A stretch of DNA of 64,000 nt from Methanocellales archaeon (lineage in GTDB: Archaea > Halobacteriota > UBA148 > JAUWXC01). Within the stretch, counting starts at the first letter, position 1, and each line of letters starts with the position of its first letter. The position numbers and the translations under genes were made by a program. The notes under the pieces are model-generated. The model made no database searches. It saw only the letters and a program-made list of their open reading frames with translations, and was not told the DNA's origin. This document shows positions 48,224 through 57,622 of the stretch, in pieces. The stretch covers positions 124,001-188,000 of the forward strand of contig JAUWQV010000003.1 in assembly GCA_030610945.1 (NCBI GenBank), in the 5' to 3' direction.

Positions 48224-50796
48224 GCGATATATCTCACGAAGTTGCTCACGGGATGGTGGAAGCGGCGCATCTGCATATATCAGCGGTTCCAGTGTGGGCA
48301 ATAGCAGTTCCATTGATTGGTGCTATTCTAGCATACGTCATCGGGAGGCGGTCAGAGAGGGCAAGGGATGTTTTAGCGGTAGCGATAACCATACTCACCT
48401 TTGGCTTAGTGGCCTCTATGTGCCCCGTCATGCTGTCTGGAGACAAAATCGCATACACACTTCACTCACCTTTCACCCTATACGAACCTACATTTGTAGT
48501 GGATCCTTTTGCCTTCTTAATTGCCCTGGTCACATCCTTCGTCTGGATGCTTGCCACAATCTATGCATTAAGTTACATGACTCATGAGCATGCCAGAAAC
48601 AGATTTTACCTATTCTCATTGCTCTCCTTGGCGGTTGACCTTGGAGTTCTCCTGGCTGGCGACTTGTTCACCATGTATATCTTCTTTGAATTACTGGCAA
48701 TATTCTCTTATGTGCTGGTTATCCATGTGGAAACGCCAGAGGCGATGGCTGCTGGCAGGAAGTATTTATTTATAGGTATCACTGGGGGGCTATGCCTTTT
48801 GGCGGCTATTTTCCTGTTGTACCACTATTCTGGAACACTCGAAATCACCTCACTTGCCCAAGCACTAGAAGGAATAGGATACCTAAGGTACCTAATCTGC
48901 GCGTTAATGCTCATAGGTTTTGGCGCAAAGGCTGGTATGTTTCCTGTGCATGTATGGCTCCCTGATGCACATCCAGTCGCACCGACCCCGGCGTCTGCGC
49001 TACTTTCCGGCGTAATGATCAAGGCTGGTGCATATGGCATCTTCAGGACTGTCAATATGATATTTACGCCACCTGCTGAAGTGGCAGAATACGGTGCAAC
49101 CGTCATTGAACATGCTGCAACCTGGGCTACGGCCACCAACATTGGGTATGTGGTGATATGGATAGGAATAATCACAATGTTTATGGGTGTTATTCTGGCA
49201 TTAATGCAGGAGAACTCAAAAAGGATGCTGGCATATCACAGCATCAGCCAGATGGGGTACATCATACTGGGGGCTGGATGCGCTGCTTATCTTGGAGTAG
49301 AGGGAGTGCTGGGTTTTGCTGGTGGCCTATCCCATATTATAAATCACGCCCTGTTCAAATCGTGTTTGTTCCTGACAGTTGGAGCCGTGTACTATAGGAC
49401 AAGCGAATTGAACATGTATAAACTGGGCGGACTGTGGAGAGAGATGCCCTTCACAGCATTAGCCATGTTCGTTGCAGTCATGGGCATATCTGGAGTGCCA
49501 GGATTTAATGGATTTGTGAGCAAGTCCCTGTTACATCATGCCATCGTTGAGTCCTATCATCATCATGGCGACCCCTTGTTGGGCTTTGCAGAGATTATAT
49601 TTGTGGTAACTGCTGGTGGCACTTTTGCCTCGAACATAAAAATGTTCATATTCACTTTTCTGGGCAAGAAACCAGATAATATCAAGAAGTTAGGAAAAGT
49701 AAAACCAGCCCCACTACCGATGAAGATTGCAATGGGCGCCTTAGTAGCATCGATTATTCTAATAGGCATAATGCCCAATCTGCTGTTGAGTATAGTAGTT
49801 CCTGCTGCAGGCCTTCATGCTTTCTCTTTGCATGGAATAGAGCACCTGGCAGAATACCTGACTCATCCTCTCCACTTCTTTACAGTAGAAGGTGTGTTGG
49901 TTGCAAGTACAGAGTTGATGATAGGTGGCATCATATTCGTAACGGGTATACGCTTTGGGTGGTTCCACTGGGAGCACAAGATTCCGCGCTGGTTTGGAGT
50001 TAATTACTGGTATGGAAAAATCGCAAATGCCTTCATCTGGCTCTGCCAGAAGCCCATTACCATCTTTGACAGGGTTGTAAATGCGGTATATATGGTGTCA
50101 GCAGAGAAATTTCTCTGGTTCTGCAAATATCCTTCCACGAGATTGGATGAGGGCATCGACCAGGGATACCTGAGAGTAGCTAATGGTTTCCTAGGGGTTG
50201 TGGGACCTTCCACCAAGCTTGATGAGGATATAAATAAGGCATATGTAAAGGGTGCTAAAGGATTCCTCAGACTCGCAGGACCCGCTACGAAATTTGACAA
50301 GGACGTGGATAGGGCATATATAAAGGGTGCTAAAGGATTCGTTGACTTTGCAAAAGGGCCTGCCACGAGATTTGACAAGAGGGTGGATAAAGGTTATGTA
50401 AAGGGCACAGAAGGAGCCGTCGCATTAGCTAGAAGTCCTGTTGCAAGAGGCAGAAGAGTGCGCTTTACAGGGACGTACGACAAACTCACCACATTTGGCG
50501 CAGACCCAATTCCGACAATTGTAGTCCTCGTCTCCAACTGGTTTATACAGATAAACATGGCGCTCGTCGGGGTTGTTGCGTATCCTTACGCTTTCGTTAA
50601 CTATATCCTGGACTTAATAAGCAAAAAGCCTGGAGAACCCATCACGAGCATTGGGGAAAAGACACATCAATTTAGGGAAACGTATAAACCGACCATGCCT
50701 CATGTCGAGAGCATTGGATTTGCATTATTCATAGTGGCGGTCATGCTCACGATATATATCATATACATCGCGCTGGAATACCTCCTCCACTTTTAG
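48220..50796 (+). CDS. NuoL/MrpA-like antiporter subunit with extended repeat-containing C-terminus, copy 4
   Basis: 858 aa; GMFPVHVWLPDAHPVAPTPASALLSGVMIKAGAYGI; KRMLAYHSISQMGYIILG; tail of tandem ~25-aa units then a final TM segment. Confidence 0.92.
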   Translation: MSDISHEVAHGMVEAAHLHISAVPVWAIAVPLIGAILAYVIGRRSERARDVLAVAITILTFGLVASMCPVMLSGDKIAYTLHSPFTLYEPTFVVDPFAFLIALVTSFVWMLATIYALSYMTHEHARNRFYLFSLLSLAVDLGVLLAGDLFTMYIFFELLAIFSYVLVIHVETPEAMAAGRKYLFIGITGGLCLLAAIFLLYHYSGTLEITSLAQALEGIGYLRYLICALMLIGFGAKAGMFPVHVWLPDAHPVAPTPASALLSGVMIKAGAYGIFRTVNMIFTPPAEVAEYGATVIEHAATWATATNIGYVVIWIGIITMFMGVILALMQENSKRMLAYHSISQMGYIILGAGCAAYLGVEGVLGFAGGLSHIINHALFKSCLFLTVGAVYYRTSELNMYKLGGLWREMPFTALAMFVAVMGISGVPGFNGFVSKSLLHHAIVESYHHHGDPLLGFAEIIFVVTAGGTFASNIKMFIFTFLGKKPDNIKKLGKVKPAPLPMKIAMGALVASIILIGIMPNLLLSIVVPAAGLHAFSLHGIEHLAEYLTHPLHFFTVEGVLVASTELMIGGIIFVTGIRFGWFHWEHKIPRWFGVNYWYGKIANAFIWLCQKPITIFDRVVNAVYMVSAEKFLWFCKYPSTRLDEGIDQGYLRVANGFLGVVGPSTKLDEDINKAYVKGAKGFLRLAGPATKFDKDVDRAYIKGAKGFVDFAKGPATRFDKRVDKGYVKGTEGAVALARSPVARGRRVRFTGTYDKLTTFGADPIPTIVVLVSNWFIQINMALVGVVAYPYAFVNYILDLISKKPGEPITSIGEKTHQFRETYKPTMPHVESIGFALFIVAVMLTIYIIYIALEYLLHF
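50137..50445 (+). repeat. Tandem ~25-27 aa protein repeat region in the last antiporter subunit
   Basis: TRLDEGIDQGYLRVANGFLGVVGPS / TKLDEDINKAYVKGAKGFLRLAGPA / TKFDKDVDRAYIKGAKGFVDFAKGPA / TRFDKRVDKGYVKGTEGAVALARSPVA, with a degenerate unit upstream. Confidence 0.92.
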
Positions 50797-50951
50797 ATGA
50801 CGCCTAATACGTACAGGAGAAGCATGACAGCGCCGATTATTATGCCTAATACTGCACAGATCTGTCCCACTAAAAAAAGCAGGTATATCTTAGCTCGCAT
50901 CTCCGGCTTTTTGAGAAGTTCCCTTAACCACTCGTCACTCAAGTCAAACAT
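50793..50951 (-). CDS. Small membrane protein downstream of the A-ATPase operon
   Basis: Read directly: MFDLSDEWLRELLKKPEMRAKIYLLFLVGQICAVLGIIIGAVMLLLYVLGVI* (52 aa). Confidence 0.6.
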   Translation of the reverse strand: MFDLSDEWLRELLKKPEMRAKIYLLFLVGQICAVLGIIIGAVMLLLYVLGVI

Positions 50952-50956
50952 CCCAC

Positions 50957-51349
50957 TTAATGATGAGCATGTCTGCCCTCTACTGCATAAAACACCAGGA
51001 AAGCTGTCGCGACCATCATCACGACAAATGTTATGTATCCAATTACAGATGGCAAGTGCTCCATATATTCCGCTACTGCTTTTCCCCTAAGAATAAGAAT
51101 GGCAATTGCGGCTATGATGGTGATTAGAACTGTAAATTCGATGTCCTCTGCTTTGCCAGCATGTCTCGTGTAAGCTGCCAGTAGCACTATGGTTACCAGC
51201 AGCGCTGCCCAGAAGGCCCAGTATAGCAGATATAAAATTGTGGATGATACAGATGATCCCTGATGTACCTCATGCGAAACCTCAGCGGCAGCAAAGATAA
51301 CTGGCGAGAATATATTAAAAACCGTAATAGTGGATAATATCTTCATCAC
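50957..51349 (-). CDS. Small membrane protein with His-rich C-terminus
   Basis: 130 aa, three or four hydrophobic segments, ends VEGRHAHH; co-directional with the ATPase genes. Confidence 0.65.
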   Translation of the reverse strand: MMKILSTITVFNIFSPVIFAAAEVSHEVHQGSSVSSTILYLLYWAFWAALLVTIVLLAAYTRHAGKAEDIEFTVLITIIAAIAILILRGKAVAEYMEHLPSVIGYITFVVMMVATAFLVFYAVEGRHAHH

Positions 51350-51387
51350 CTTCTTTTTTAAAAGGATATTGCTCTCTTTTACTATTT

Positions 51388-51987
51388 CTATATTTCTTCC
51401 AGTAATGCCTTGATTCTCTTTCTCCTGAAGAAGTCCTCTCGTTCTAATTCCTCGAGATGCATCTCGATGAAGTTTTGCGTTGCGCTGAGCTTGGGTATGA
51501 ATATGTTCTCCAGCGCGTTGACCCTCCTTTTGGTCTTCTCTACCTCCTGGGCCAGCATTCTTATTGCGCCATCGCTCTCTGCCAGTTTGAGCACGTGCTT
51601 CAATACTTCCTCAAAGCAACTCGCTGCCTCGTCTAACTTTGCTGACGTGCCAGCGTAGCCATATCCTCTCTCTTTACCCGCCTGAAGGGACACTTCCTCT
51701 ATGATGGGAATCTTTGCACCCATTATACTCTTGGTGTCGACTTCCACATCTGCCATCTCTGCAACTGAATAGGATGCATTCTCTACACCAGAGCACCCCA
51801 TTATCATTTGTGCCTCTGCCAAGGATTCATATGCCCTTTTGACATTTACCTCTAATCCACTCCTGAGATCTCTGCGCGCATCTATCAACTTGAAGAATTC
51901 CATGACCAGTGCATCCCGCTTCTCCTCCAGCAGATCATGCCCTTTCTCAGCCAACGTTCGCCTTTTCCTTAATTTTAAAAGCTCCAT
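51388..51987 (-). CDS. atpD: A-type ATP synthase subunit D
   Basis: LKLRKRRTLAEKGHDLLEEKRDALVMEF...EVEKTKRRVNALENIFIPKL. Confidence 0.94.
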   Translation of the reverse strand: MELLKLRKRRTLAEKGHDLLEEKRDALVMEFFKLIDARRDLRSGLEVNVKRAYESLAEAQMIMGCSGVENASYSVAEMADVEVDTKSIMGAKIPIIEEVSLQAGKERGYGYAGTSAKLDEAASCFEEVLKHVLKLAESDGAIRMLAQEVEKTKRRVNALENIFIPKLSATQNFIEMHLEELEREDFFRRKRIKALLEEI

Positions 51988-52049
51988 CCGAGTCGGTCTG
52001 ACGCCGCTGAGAATCTCCCTAGCCAGTTTTATCCACTCCTGTACTTTAT

Positions 52050-53453
52050 TTAAGCTTTCGTATATTTAGGATGATACTTTTTGATACATTCTGGGTCGAT
52101 TCTCTTTAACTCAGACTCTGGAAGCATTGATAACAGATTCCAAGCAATTTCAAGCGTTCTCTCAATCGACCTGTCTTCATCGATAGCCTGGTTCATGAAC
52201 TCCCCCTCAAAGCGGTCAGAGAATGCCAGATAGGTTCTATCAAGCTCGGTCAAAGCCTCCTCCCCTACGACTGCGACCAAATCCCGTAATTTTCGCCCCT
52301 CGGCATATGCAGAATAAAGTTGGTCGTTTACATCAGCATGGTCCTCTCTGGTTCGACCTTCGCCAATTCCGCCCTGCATCAACCGCGATAGGCACGGAAG
52401 AACATCGACTGGAGGATATATGCCTTTTCTACTAAACTCCCTGGACAGCACGATTTGCCCCTCTGTGATGTAACCTGTCAGGTCAGGGATTGGATGCGTT
52501 ATGTCGTCGTCTGGCATCGTCAGCATCGGCATCTGAGTGATCGACCCTTTCTTTTCTTTTATTCTGCCGGCCCTTTCATAGATTGATGCAAGGTCGGTAT
52601 ACATGTAGCCGGGATACCCCCTTCGCCCTGGCACCTCTTCCCTAGCAGCTGCTATTTCCCGGAGCGCTTCACAGTAATTGGTCAGGTTGGTCAAAATGAC
52701 GAGTATATGCATATCCTTCTCAAATGCAAGGTATTCTGCCGTAGTCAATCCCAACCTTGGAGTAATAATCCTCTCTATAGCAGGGTCGTCAGCAAGATTG
52801 AGGAATAGCACTGCTTTTTCTAAGGCACCTGTCCTCTCAAAGTCCCTAATGAAGAAATTCGCCTCTTCATGGGTAATTCCCATGGCGACAAACACGACTG
52901 CAAACTCCTCTTTTTTCCCCAGAACTTTTGCTTGTCTGGCTATTTGTGCTGCCAGTTCATTATGGGGCAGCCCTGCACCGGAGAATATGGGGAGTTTCTG
53001 GCCCCTGACAAGCGTGTTCATGCCATCGATGGTTGAAATACCTGTTTCGATAAAATCTCGCGGGAATTCCCTTGCACACGGATTAATTGGGGCACCATGT
53101 ATATCTAGCACCTTTTCCGGGATGATAGGAGGGCCGCCATCGATTGGCGTTCCGGTGCCGTTGAATACCCTTCCCAGCATCTCTACTGACACCGGGATCT
53201 TCATGGTTTCGCCAGTGAACCTGACTGCTGTTGTATCTGTATCCAGGTCATGCGTGCCTTCGAATACCTGGATAATCGCTTTATCAGTCTGTGCCTCGAG
53301 CACCTGTCCTCTCCTTCTTTCGCCAGAGGGGGTCTTAATCTCTACAACCTCTCCATACGCCACACCTGAAACGTTATCTACGACCATCAGCGGTCCGCTT
53401 ACCTCTGTTACAGTCGTATACTCCTTGCTTTTTGATATCGCCATCTTGGTCAT
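52050..53453 (-). CDS. atpB: A-type ATP synthase subunit B
   Basis: [44 protein letters not shown]. Confidence 0.97.
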   Translation of the reverse strand: MTKMAISKSKEYTTVTEVSGPLMVVDNVSGVAYGEVVEIKTPSGERRRGQVLEAQTDKAIIQVFEGTHDLDTDTTAVRFTGETMKIPVSVEMLGRVFNGTGTPIDGGPPIIPEKVLDIHGAPINPCAREFPRDFIETGISTIDGMNTLVRGQKLPIFSGAGLPHNELAAQIARQAKVLGKKEEFAVVFVAMGITHEEANFFIRDFERTGALEKAVLFLNLADDPAIERIITPRLGLTTAEYLAFEKDMHILVILTNLTNYCEALREIAAAREEVPGRRGYPGYMYTDLASIYERAGRIKEKKGSITQMPMLTMPDDDITHPIPDLTGYITEGQIVLSREFSRKGIYPPVDVLPCLSRLMQGGIGEGRTREDHADVNDQLYSAYAEGRKLRDLVAVVGEEALTELDRTYLAFSDRFEGEFMNQAIDEDRSIERTLEIAWNLLSMLPESELKRIDPECIKKYHPKYTKA

Positions 53454-55210
53454 CCCTCCATCTCTCTAAACTGAGCCGCCATCTCTTTTTCAATCTCTTC
53501 AAATTGCTTTTGATACTCTGCATCCGGAACAGTGCTCATTCTGGCTAATTTGTCCTTGACTGGCATCTCCCTAATCTTCTCGATTGGAGCGCCCTTTTGA
53601 ATTGCTTTATACATCAACTCGTTGAACTTCAACAGGATTTCGAGCATCCTGTATTGTTTTTCTTTGGGGCAGTAGGTATCCACCTTGTGGAACGCATTTT
53701 GCATGAGGAATCCTTCTCTGATGGACTTTGCCCCATCAAGAGCGGCCTGGTCGCTTGCTGGAAGGGCATCCGGCCCCACTAACTGCACAATCTCCTGCAA
53801 TTCACTCTCTTTCTGAAGTAATCTCATCGCCTCATTTCTCATCTCCCCCCATTTTGCCCCTACCTCTTTCTGCCACCAATCCTTGACATGGTCAACGTAA
53901 AGTGAATACGACTGCAGCCAGTTGATGGCAGGGAAATGGCGCTTGTTCGCCAGGTCAGCATCCAGCGCCCAGAAGACCTTCGTAATTCTGAGCGTGTTCT
54001 GCGTCACAGGCTCTGAGAAGTCCCCACCAGGGGGAGATACCGCTCCGATAACGGAGATCGAACCTACTTTCTCATCCTTTCCATGCAATATAGCGCGTCC
54101 AGAACGTTCATAGAAATCTGCCAGCCTGGATGCAAGGTATGCTGGATAGCCCTCCTCACCTGGCATCTCCTCTAACCTACCGGAAATTTCCCTCATCGCT
54201 TCTGCCCACCTTGACGTGGAGTCAGCCATCAACGCAACATCATATCCCATGTCCCGGTAGTATTCTGCAAGCGTCATTCCTGTATACACGCTTGCATCTC
54301 GTGCTGCGACTGGCATGTTGCTGGTATTGGCGATGAGTACCGTTCTGTTCATCAGGGGCTCGCCGGTTTTTGGGTCTTCCAATGCAGGAAATTCCCTGAG
54401 GACGTCTGCCATCTCGTTTCCTCTTTCACCGCATCCGATATAGACGATTATATCCGCGTCTGCCCATTTTGCAAGCAACTGTTGTACCACAGTCTTTCCA
54501 CTGCCGAAAGGACCCGGAATTGCAGCTGTTCCACCCTTCGCCACAGGGAAGAAGGTATCGATGACTCTCTGACCGGTGATTAAGGGGATGCTCGGATCCA
54601 GTTTCTTGACATACGGCCTTCCTATTCTGACCGGCCATTTCTGGAGCATCTGAATTTCCTTGACTCCTTCAGCCGTTTTTATTTTTGCTATAGTTTGCTC
54701 GATGGTATATTTGCCCTTGGAAGATATGTCAACAACTTTTCCCGCGACACCGGGCGGGACCAATATCCTGTGCTCGATTGTTTTTGTCTCCTGTACGACT
54801 CCCAATATGTCGCCGGGGCCCATGGTTTCGCCTTTTTTGGCAACAGGCGTAAAGTCCCATTTTTTATCCCGCTCCAGTGCAGGCACTTCGACCCCTCTTT
54901 TTATGAAGTCCCCCATCTGAACCTTGATTAAATCAAGGGGGCGCTGAATGCCATCATAGATAGTTCCAAGCAATCCTGGACCCAGTTCAACAGACAGCGG
55001 CATACCGGTCGGTATGACTTTCTCACCAGGGGTGACGCCGCCAGTTTCCTCATATACCTGTATTGTTGCTATATCTTCGTCCAATCCAATTATCTCTCCA
55101 ATTAATCGCTCAGTTCCCACGCGAACTAACTCATACATCCTTGTGCCCCTCATGTTCTTGGCAGAAATGACGGGGCCCGCGACCCTGCTGATGATGCCTT
55201 CTTGTGTCAT
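53450..55210 (-). CDS. atpA: A-type ATP synthase subunit A
   Basis: [47 protein letters not shown]. Confidence 0.97.
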   Translation of the reverse strand: MTQEGIISRVAGPVISAKNMRGTRMYELVRVGTERLIGEIIGLDEDIATIQVYEETGGVTPGEKVIPTGMPLSVELGPGLLGTIYDGIQRPLDLIKVQMGDFIKRGVEVPALERDKKWDFTPVAKKGETMGPGDILGVVQETKTIEHRILVPPGVAGKVVDISSKGKYTIEQTIAKIKTAEGVKEIQMLQKWPVRIGRPYVKKLDPSIPLITGQRVIDTFFPVAKGGTAAIPGPFGSGKTVVQQLLAKWADADIIVYIGCGERGNEMADVLREFPALEDPKTGEPLMNRTVLIANTSNMPVAARDASVYTGMTLAEYYRDMGYDVALMADSTSRWAEAMREISGRLEEMPGEEGYPAYLASRLADFYERSGRAILHGKDEKVGSISVIGAVSPPGGDFSEPVTQNTLRITKVFWALDADLANKRHFPAINWLQSYSLYVDHVKDWWQKEVGAKWGEMRNEAMRLLQKESELQEIVQLVGPDALPASDQAALDGAKSIREGFLMQNAFHKVDTYCPKEKQYRMLEILLKFNELMYKAIQKGAPIEKIREMPVKDKLARMSTVPDAEYQKQFEEIEKEMAAQFREMEG

Positions 55211-55533
55211 TTAACTTCACCTCTCTCCACATCGATGCCAACCGCTCTCCGAATCAATCTGTTTATGGGGTCGGTTGCTCTTGCCCCCTCTTTGCCTGGC
55301 ACTTCAACTACAATTGGAAAAACCTCTTTTTTTACTTGAATCTTGTCCATGTACGGCCTGATGCTTTCTGCCAGGCTATCTAAAAGTATTATCACGCCTA
55401 CCTCAGGGTCGACAAGAAAATGTTTTAACGCCTCTTCCGTTTCCTGGGGAGTTTCTACTACTCTCATCTTTTTCACTCCCGCAAGCGAGAAACCAAGTGT
55501 CATATTTCTATCTCCTATCACAGCCGCTTTCAT
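55207..55533 (-). CDS. atpF: A-type ATP synthase subunit F
   Basis: [39 protein letters not shown]. Confidence 0.94.
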   Translation of the reverse strand: MKAAVIGDRNMTLGFSLAGVKKMRVVETPQETEEALKHFLVDPEVGVIILLDSLAESIRPYMDKIQVKKEVFPIVVEVPGKEGARATDPINRLIRRAVGIDVERGEVK

Positions 55534-56717
55534 ATGCCTTCCTCACATATCACGATATCCTTCATCTTTTCCAATGACATGCTCTCTCTAATTCCATGGA
55601 GCGCCGCCCTGATGTTCCTAACTTCGTAATCCTTTGCTATTATAAACCTCATTATCGGCCCTACATCGAAGGTGTTCTTTCTGGCAAACCCGAAGACCAT
55701 GTGCAATAGGTGCCTATCAAAAATTGCCTCAAACGCGTAGATGCTCCCGCTTTTCTCGTATTCGGACATCGCCTTCTTGAGTAGGGGTACATACTTCGTC
55801 TTCTCAAGTGTTGAGACTATTTCTGCTACATCTCTGGACTCGGCAACCTGAATGAGCATCCATGCTGGAAGAGTTCCGCCTGGCAGCAGGTATTTTCGGG
55901 TTGTTTCAGGTTCAAAACCCTCCTTTTTGCCCCTTATGACCGCTTTTATATTGGTTACATCGACATACGTGTCAACGAACTTGCTTATAGCTGCAACCAC
56001 CGATGCAGGGATTTTAGAGGTAGATTCGCTGAGCCCTTGGAACACACATCTATCCAATGCCAGTTCCAGAGGTAGCATCGATCCAGTCTTCTCGTAATCG
56101 AGTAGGGCATTTGATAGCGTTTTCCCATATGCCGTATCTGACAGTATCTGGACGATTCTGTCCATGCTATCCGCCTCTGCCAATTCTCCTATCAAGTCCG
56201 GAGTGATATTCCCTACTGAAACCATTTTTTTCTTAATCGTATCTGGAGATAGTCCTGCATTTTTGCCCTTTATGGCAACCTTCAACTGCTCCGCCTCGAA
56301 CTTCGTCAGGTATGATTCCAAGAAGGGTTTTATGCACTTTGGCACTCTGGCAATGGTGTTTTTGTACGTTCTGAAAAGAGCCAGCTTTAGCGCCTTCTCG
56401 ATTTCATCTGGGTCATCGCCAGTTACATCGAGTTTATAACTATCTGCAATTCTTGAGATTACCTCGGAGACGTTTTTCGATTCCAAGAGTGGATGCATAT
56501 TGGTCGCAAGAACATAGGGCACACCAATTGCCCTGACCCTTGCGTTTGGATATGCAAAGCGCATGGCATTCACGAGTATTTGCGCTTTAGGGGCAATTAT
56601 CTTCACGATGACGACGGCAAAGACTGCCAGCACTATCACATATAGCCATTCAATTAGTGCTACGCCCAAAAGTTTGTCAAATTGATTTAATAAATTGAGC
56701 AAATCACCGAGCATCAC
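55530..56717 (-). CDS. atpC: A-type ATP synthase subunit C
   Basis: 395 aa, V-ATPase subunit d-like; position between E and F subunit genes. Confidence 0.92.
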   Translation of the reverse strand: MMLGDLLNLLNQFDKLLGVALIEWLYVIVLAVFAVVIVKIIAPKAQILVNAMRFAYPNARVRAIGVPYVLATNMHPLLESKNVSEVISRIADSYKLDVTGDDPDEIEKALKLALFRTYKNTIARVPKCIKPFLESYLTKFEAEQLKVAIKGKNAGLSPDTIKKKMVSVGNITPDLIGELAEADSMDRIVQILSDTAYGKTLSNALLDYEKTGSMLPLELALDRCVFQGLSESTSKIPASVVAAISKFVDTYVDVTNIKAVIRGKKEGFEPETTRKYLLPGGTLPAWMLIQVAESRDVAEIVSTLEKTKYVPLLKKAMSEYEKSGSIYAFEAIFDRHLLHMVFGFARKNTFDVGPIMRFIIAKDYEVRNIRAALHGIRESMSLEKMKDIVICEEGI

Positions 56718-57322
56718 TTCTCACCGTACAAAATCCTTGATATCTCATGCCGCAACTCGTTACTTTGCCGTTCCAATATCGCTTCGAACGTATTGTTCAC
56801 TATGACGTCGCCGGATTTTGACTTGACAACAACCCCGCCGATGGTATCGATGTCCTCTTTGCCAACGCTGATTTTTAGGCCCTTCTTTGGCATGCCAGAG
56901 ATTACTTTTTTAATGGCGCGTTTGTCCTTCTTATTGCATAGGAGGATAACGTCATTTCCTATTAACTTAGCTCCATCATCTATCGAATCTCTTAGAATAT
57001 TTTCATATTTTTTCGTGTTTGCCAACTTGCTCAGCGCTTCCCTTGCCTCTGCGAAGCACCGGGAAATGACCTGGTCTTTAGCACCTATGACGGTTCGCAT
57101 AGCATCGATTCTTGCTCCAGATTTGATTCTGTTAACTGATGTATCAATGTCCTTCTTGCCCCTCTCGATTATCTTAATGTGCTCTTGTTCACCCTGTCTT
57201 CTCGCTTCATCTAAGATCTTCTTTGCCTCTTGCGCAGCATCCGCTTTGATGTGCTGCATCTCTGCTTTTGTATCGCTCTCAATCTTAGATATGATTTTAT
57301 CTACACCATTCATCTGACCCAC
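56714..57322 (-). CDS. atpE: A-type ATP synthase subunit E
   Basis: GVDKIISKIESDTKAEMQHIKADAAQEAKKILDEARRQGEQEHIKIIERGKKD. Confidence 0.92.
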   Translation of the reverse strand: MGQMNGVDKIISKIESDTKAEMQHIKADAAQEAKKILDEARRQGEQEHIKIIERGKKDIDTSVNRIKSGARIDAMRTVIGAKDQVISRCFAEAREALSKLANTKKYENILRDSIDDGAKLIGNDVILLCNKKDKRAIKKVISGMPKKGLKISVGKEDIDTIGGVVVKSKSGDVIVNNTFEAILERQSNELRHEISRILYGEK

Positions 57323-57371
57323 TCATGCTGTGCGCTACGATGTACAGGAATGTTGGTTTCTAACTCTAAAC

Positions 57372-57599
57372 TCAAATCAATCCCATGCCGACCATTATTA
57401 GAATGCCCAACAGCAGTCCGTAAATGGCTTGCGTTTCAGGCAGTACGGCAAATACGACGTTCTTACCAAACGTTTCTGGCTTCTCAGCAGTCGCTCCCAC
57501 TGCGGCGGATGCAGACATTCCCTGTCCTATTGCTGAACCAAGAATTGCAATACCACATCCTACGATTGCAATTCCCATGCCGATTCCAACTTCTACCAT
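57372..57599 (-). CDS. atpK: A-type ATP synthase proteolipid subunit K (single hairpin)
   Basis: 75 aa; GSAIGQGMSASAAVGATAEKPETFGKNVVFAVLPETQAIYGLLLGILI. Confidence 0.96.
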   Translation of the reverse strand: MVEVGIGMGIAIVGCGIAILGSAIGQGMSASAAVGATAEKPETFGKNVVFAVLPETQAIYGLLLGILIMVGMGLI

Positions 57600-57622
57600 T
57601 TTCTACCTCCTTTTGTTTTAGT

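Noticed and set aside
48195-48587. 130-aa plus-strand ORF at the start of the last antiporter subunit
   Set aside because: Out of frame with the conserved NuoL-like protein; overlapping artefact
50137-50445. CRISPR-like direct repeats
   Set aside because: The periodicity is in-frame protein repeats (~75-81 bp units, diverged at nucleotide level), with no identical repeats and spacers
52678-53469. 263-aa plus-strand ORF opposite atpB
   Set aside because: Antisense shadow of a highly conserved gene; low-complexity Ser/Thr/Pro composition and no motif
56793-57317. 174-aa plus-strand ORF opposite atpE
   Set aside because: Antisense to a clear A-ATPase subunit; shadow ORF
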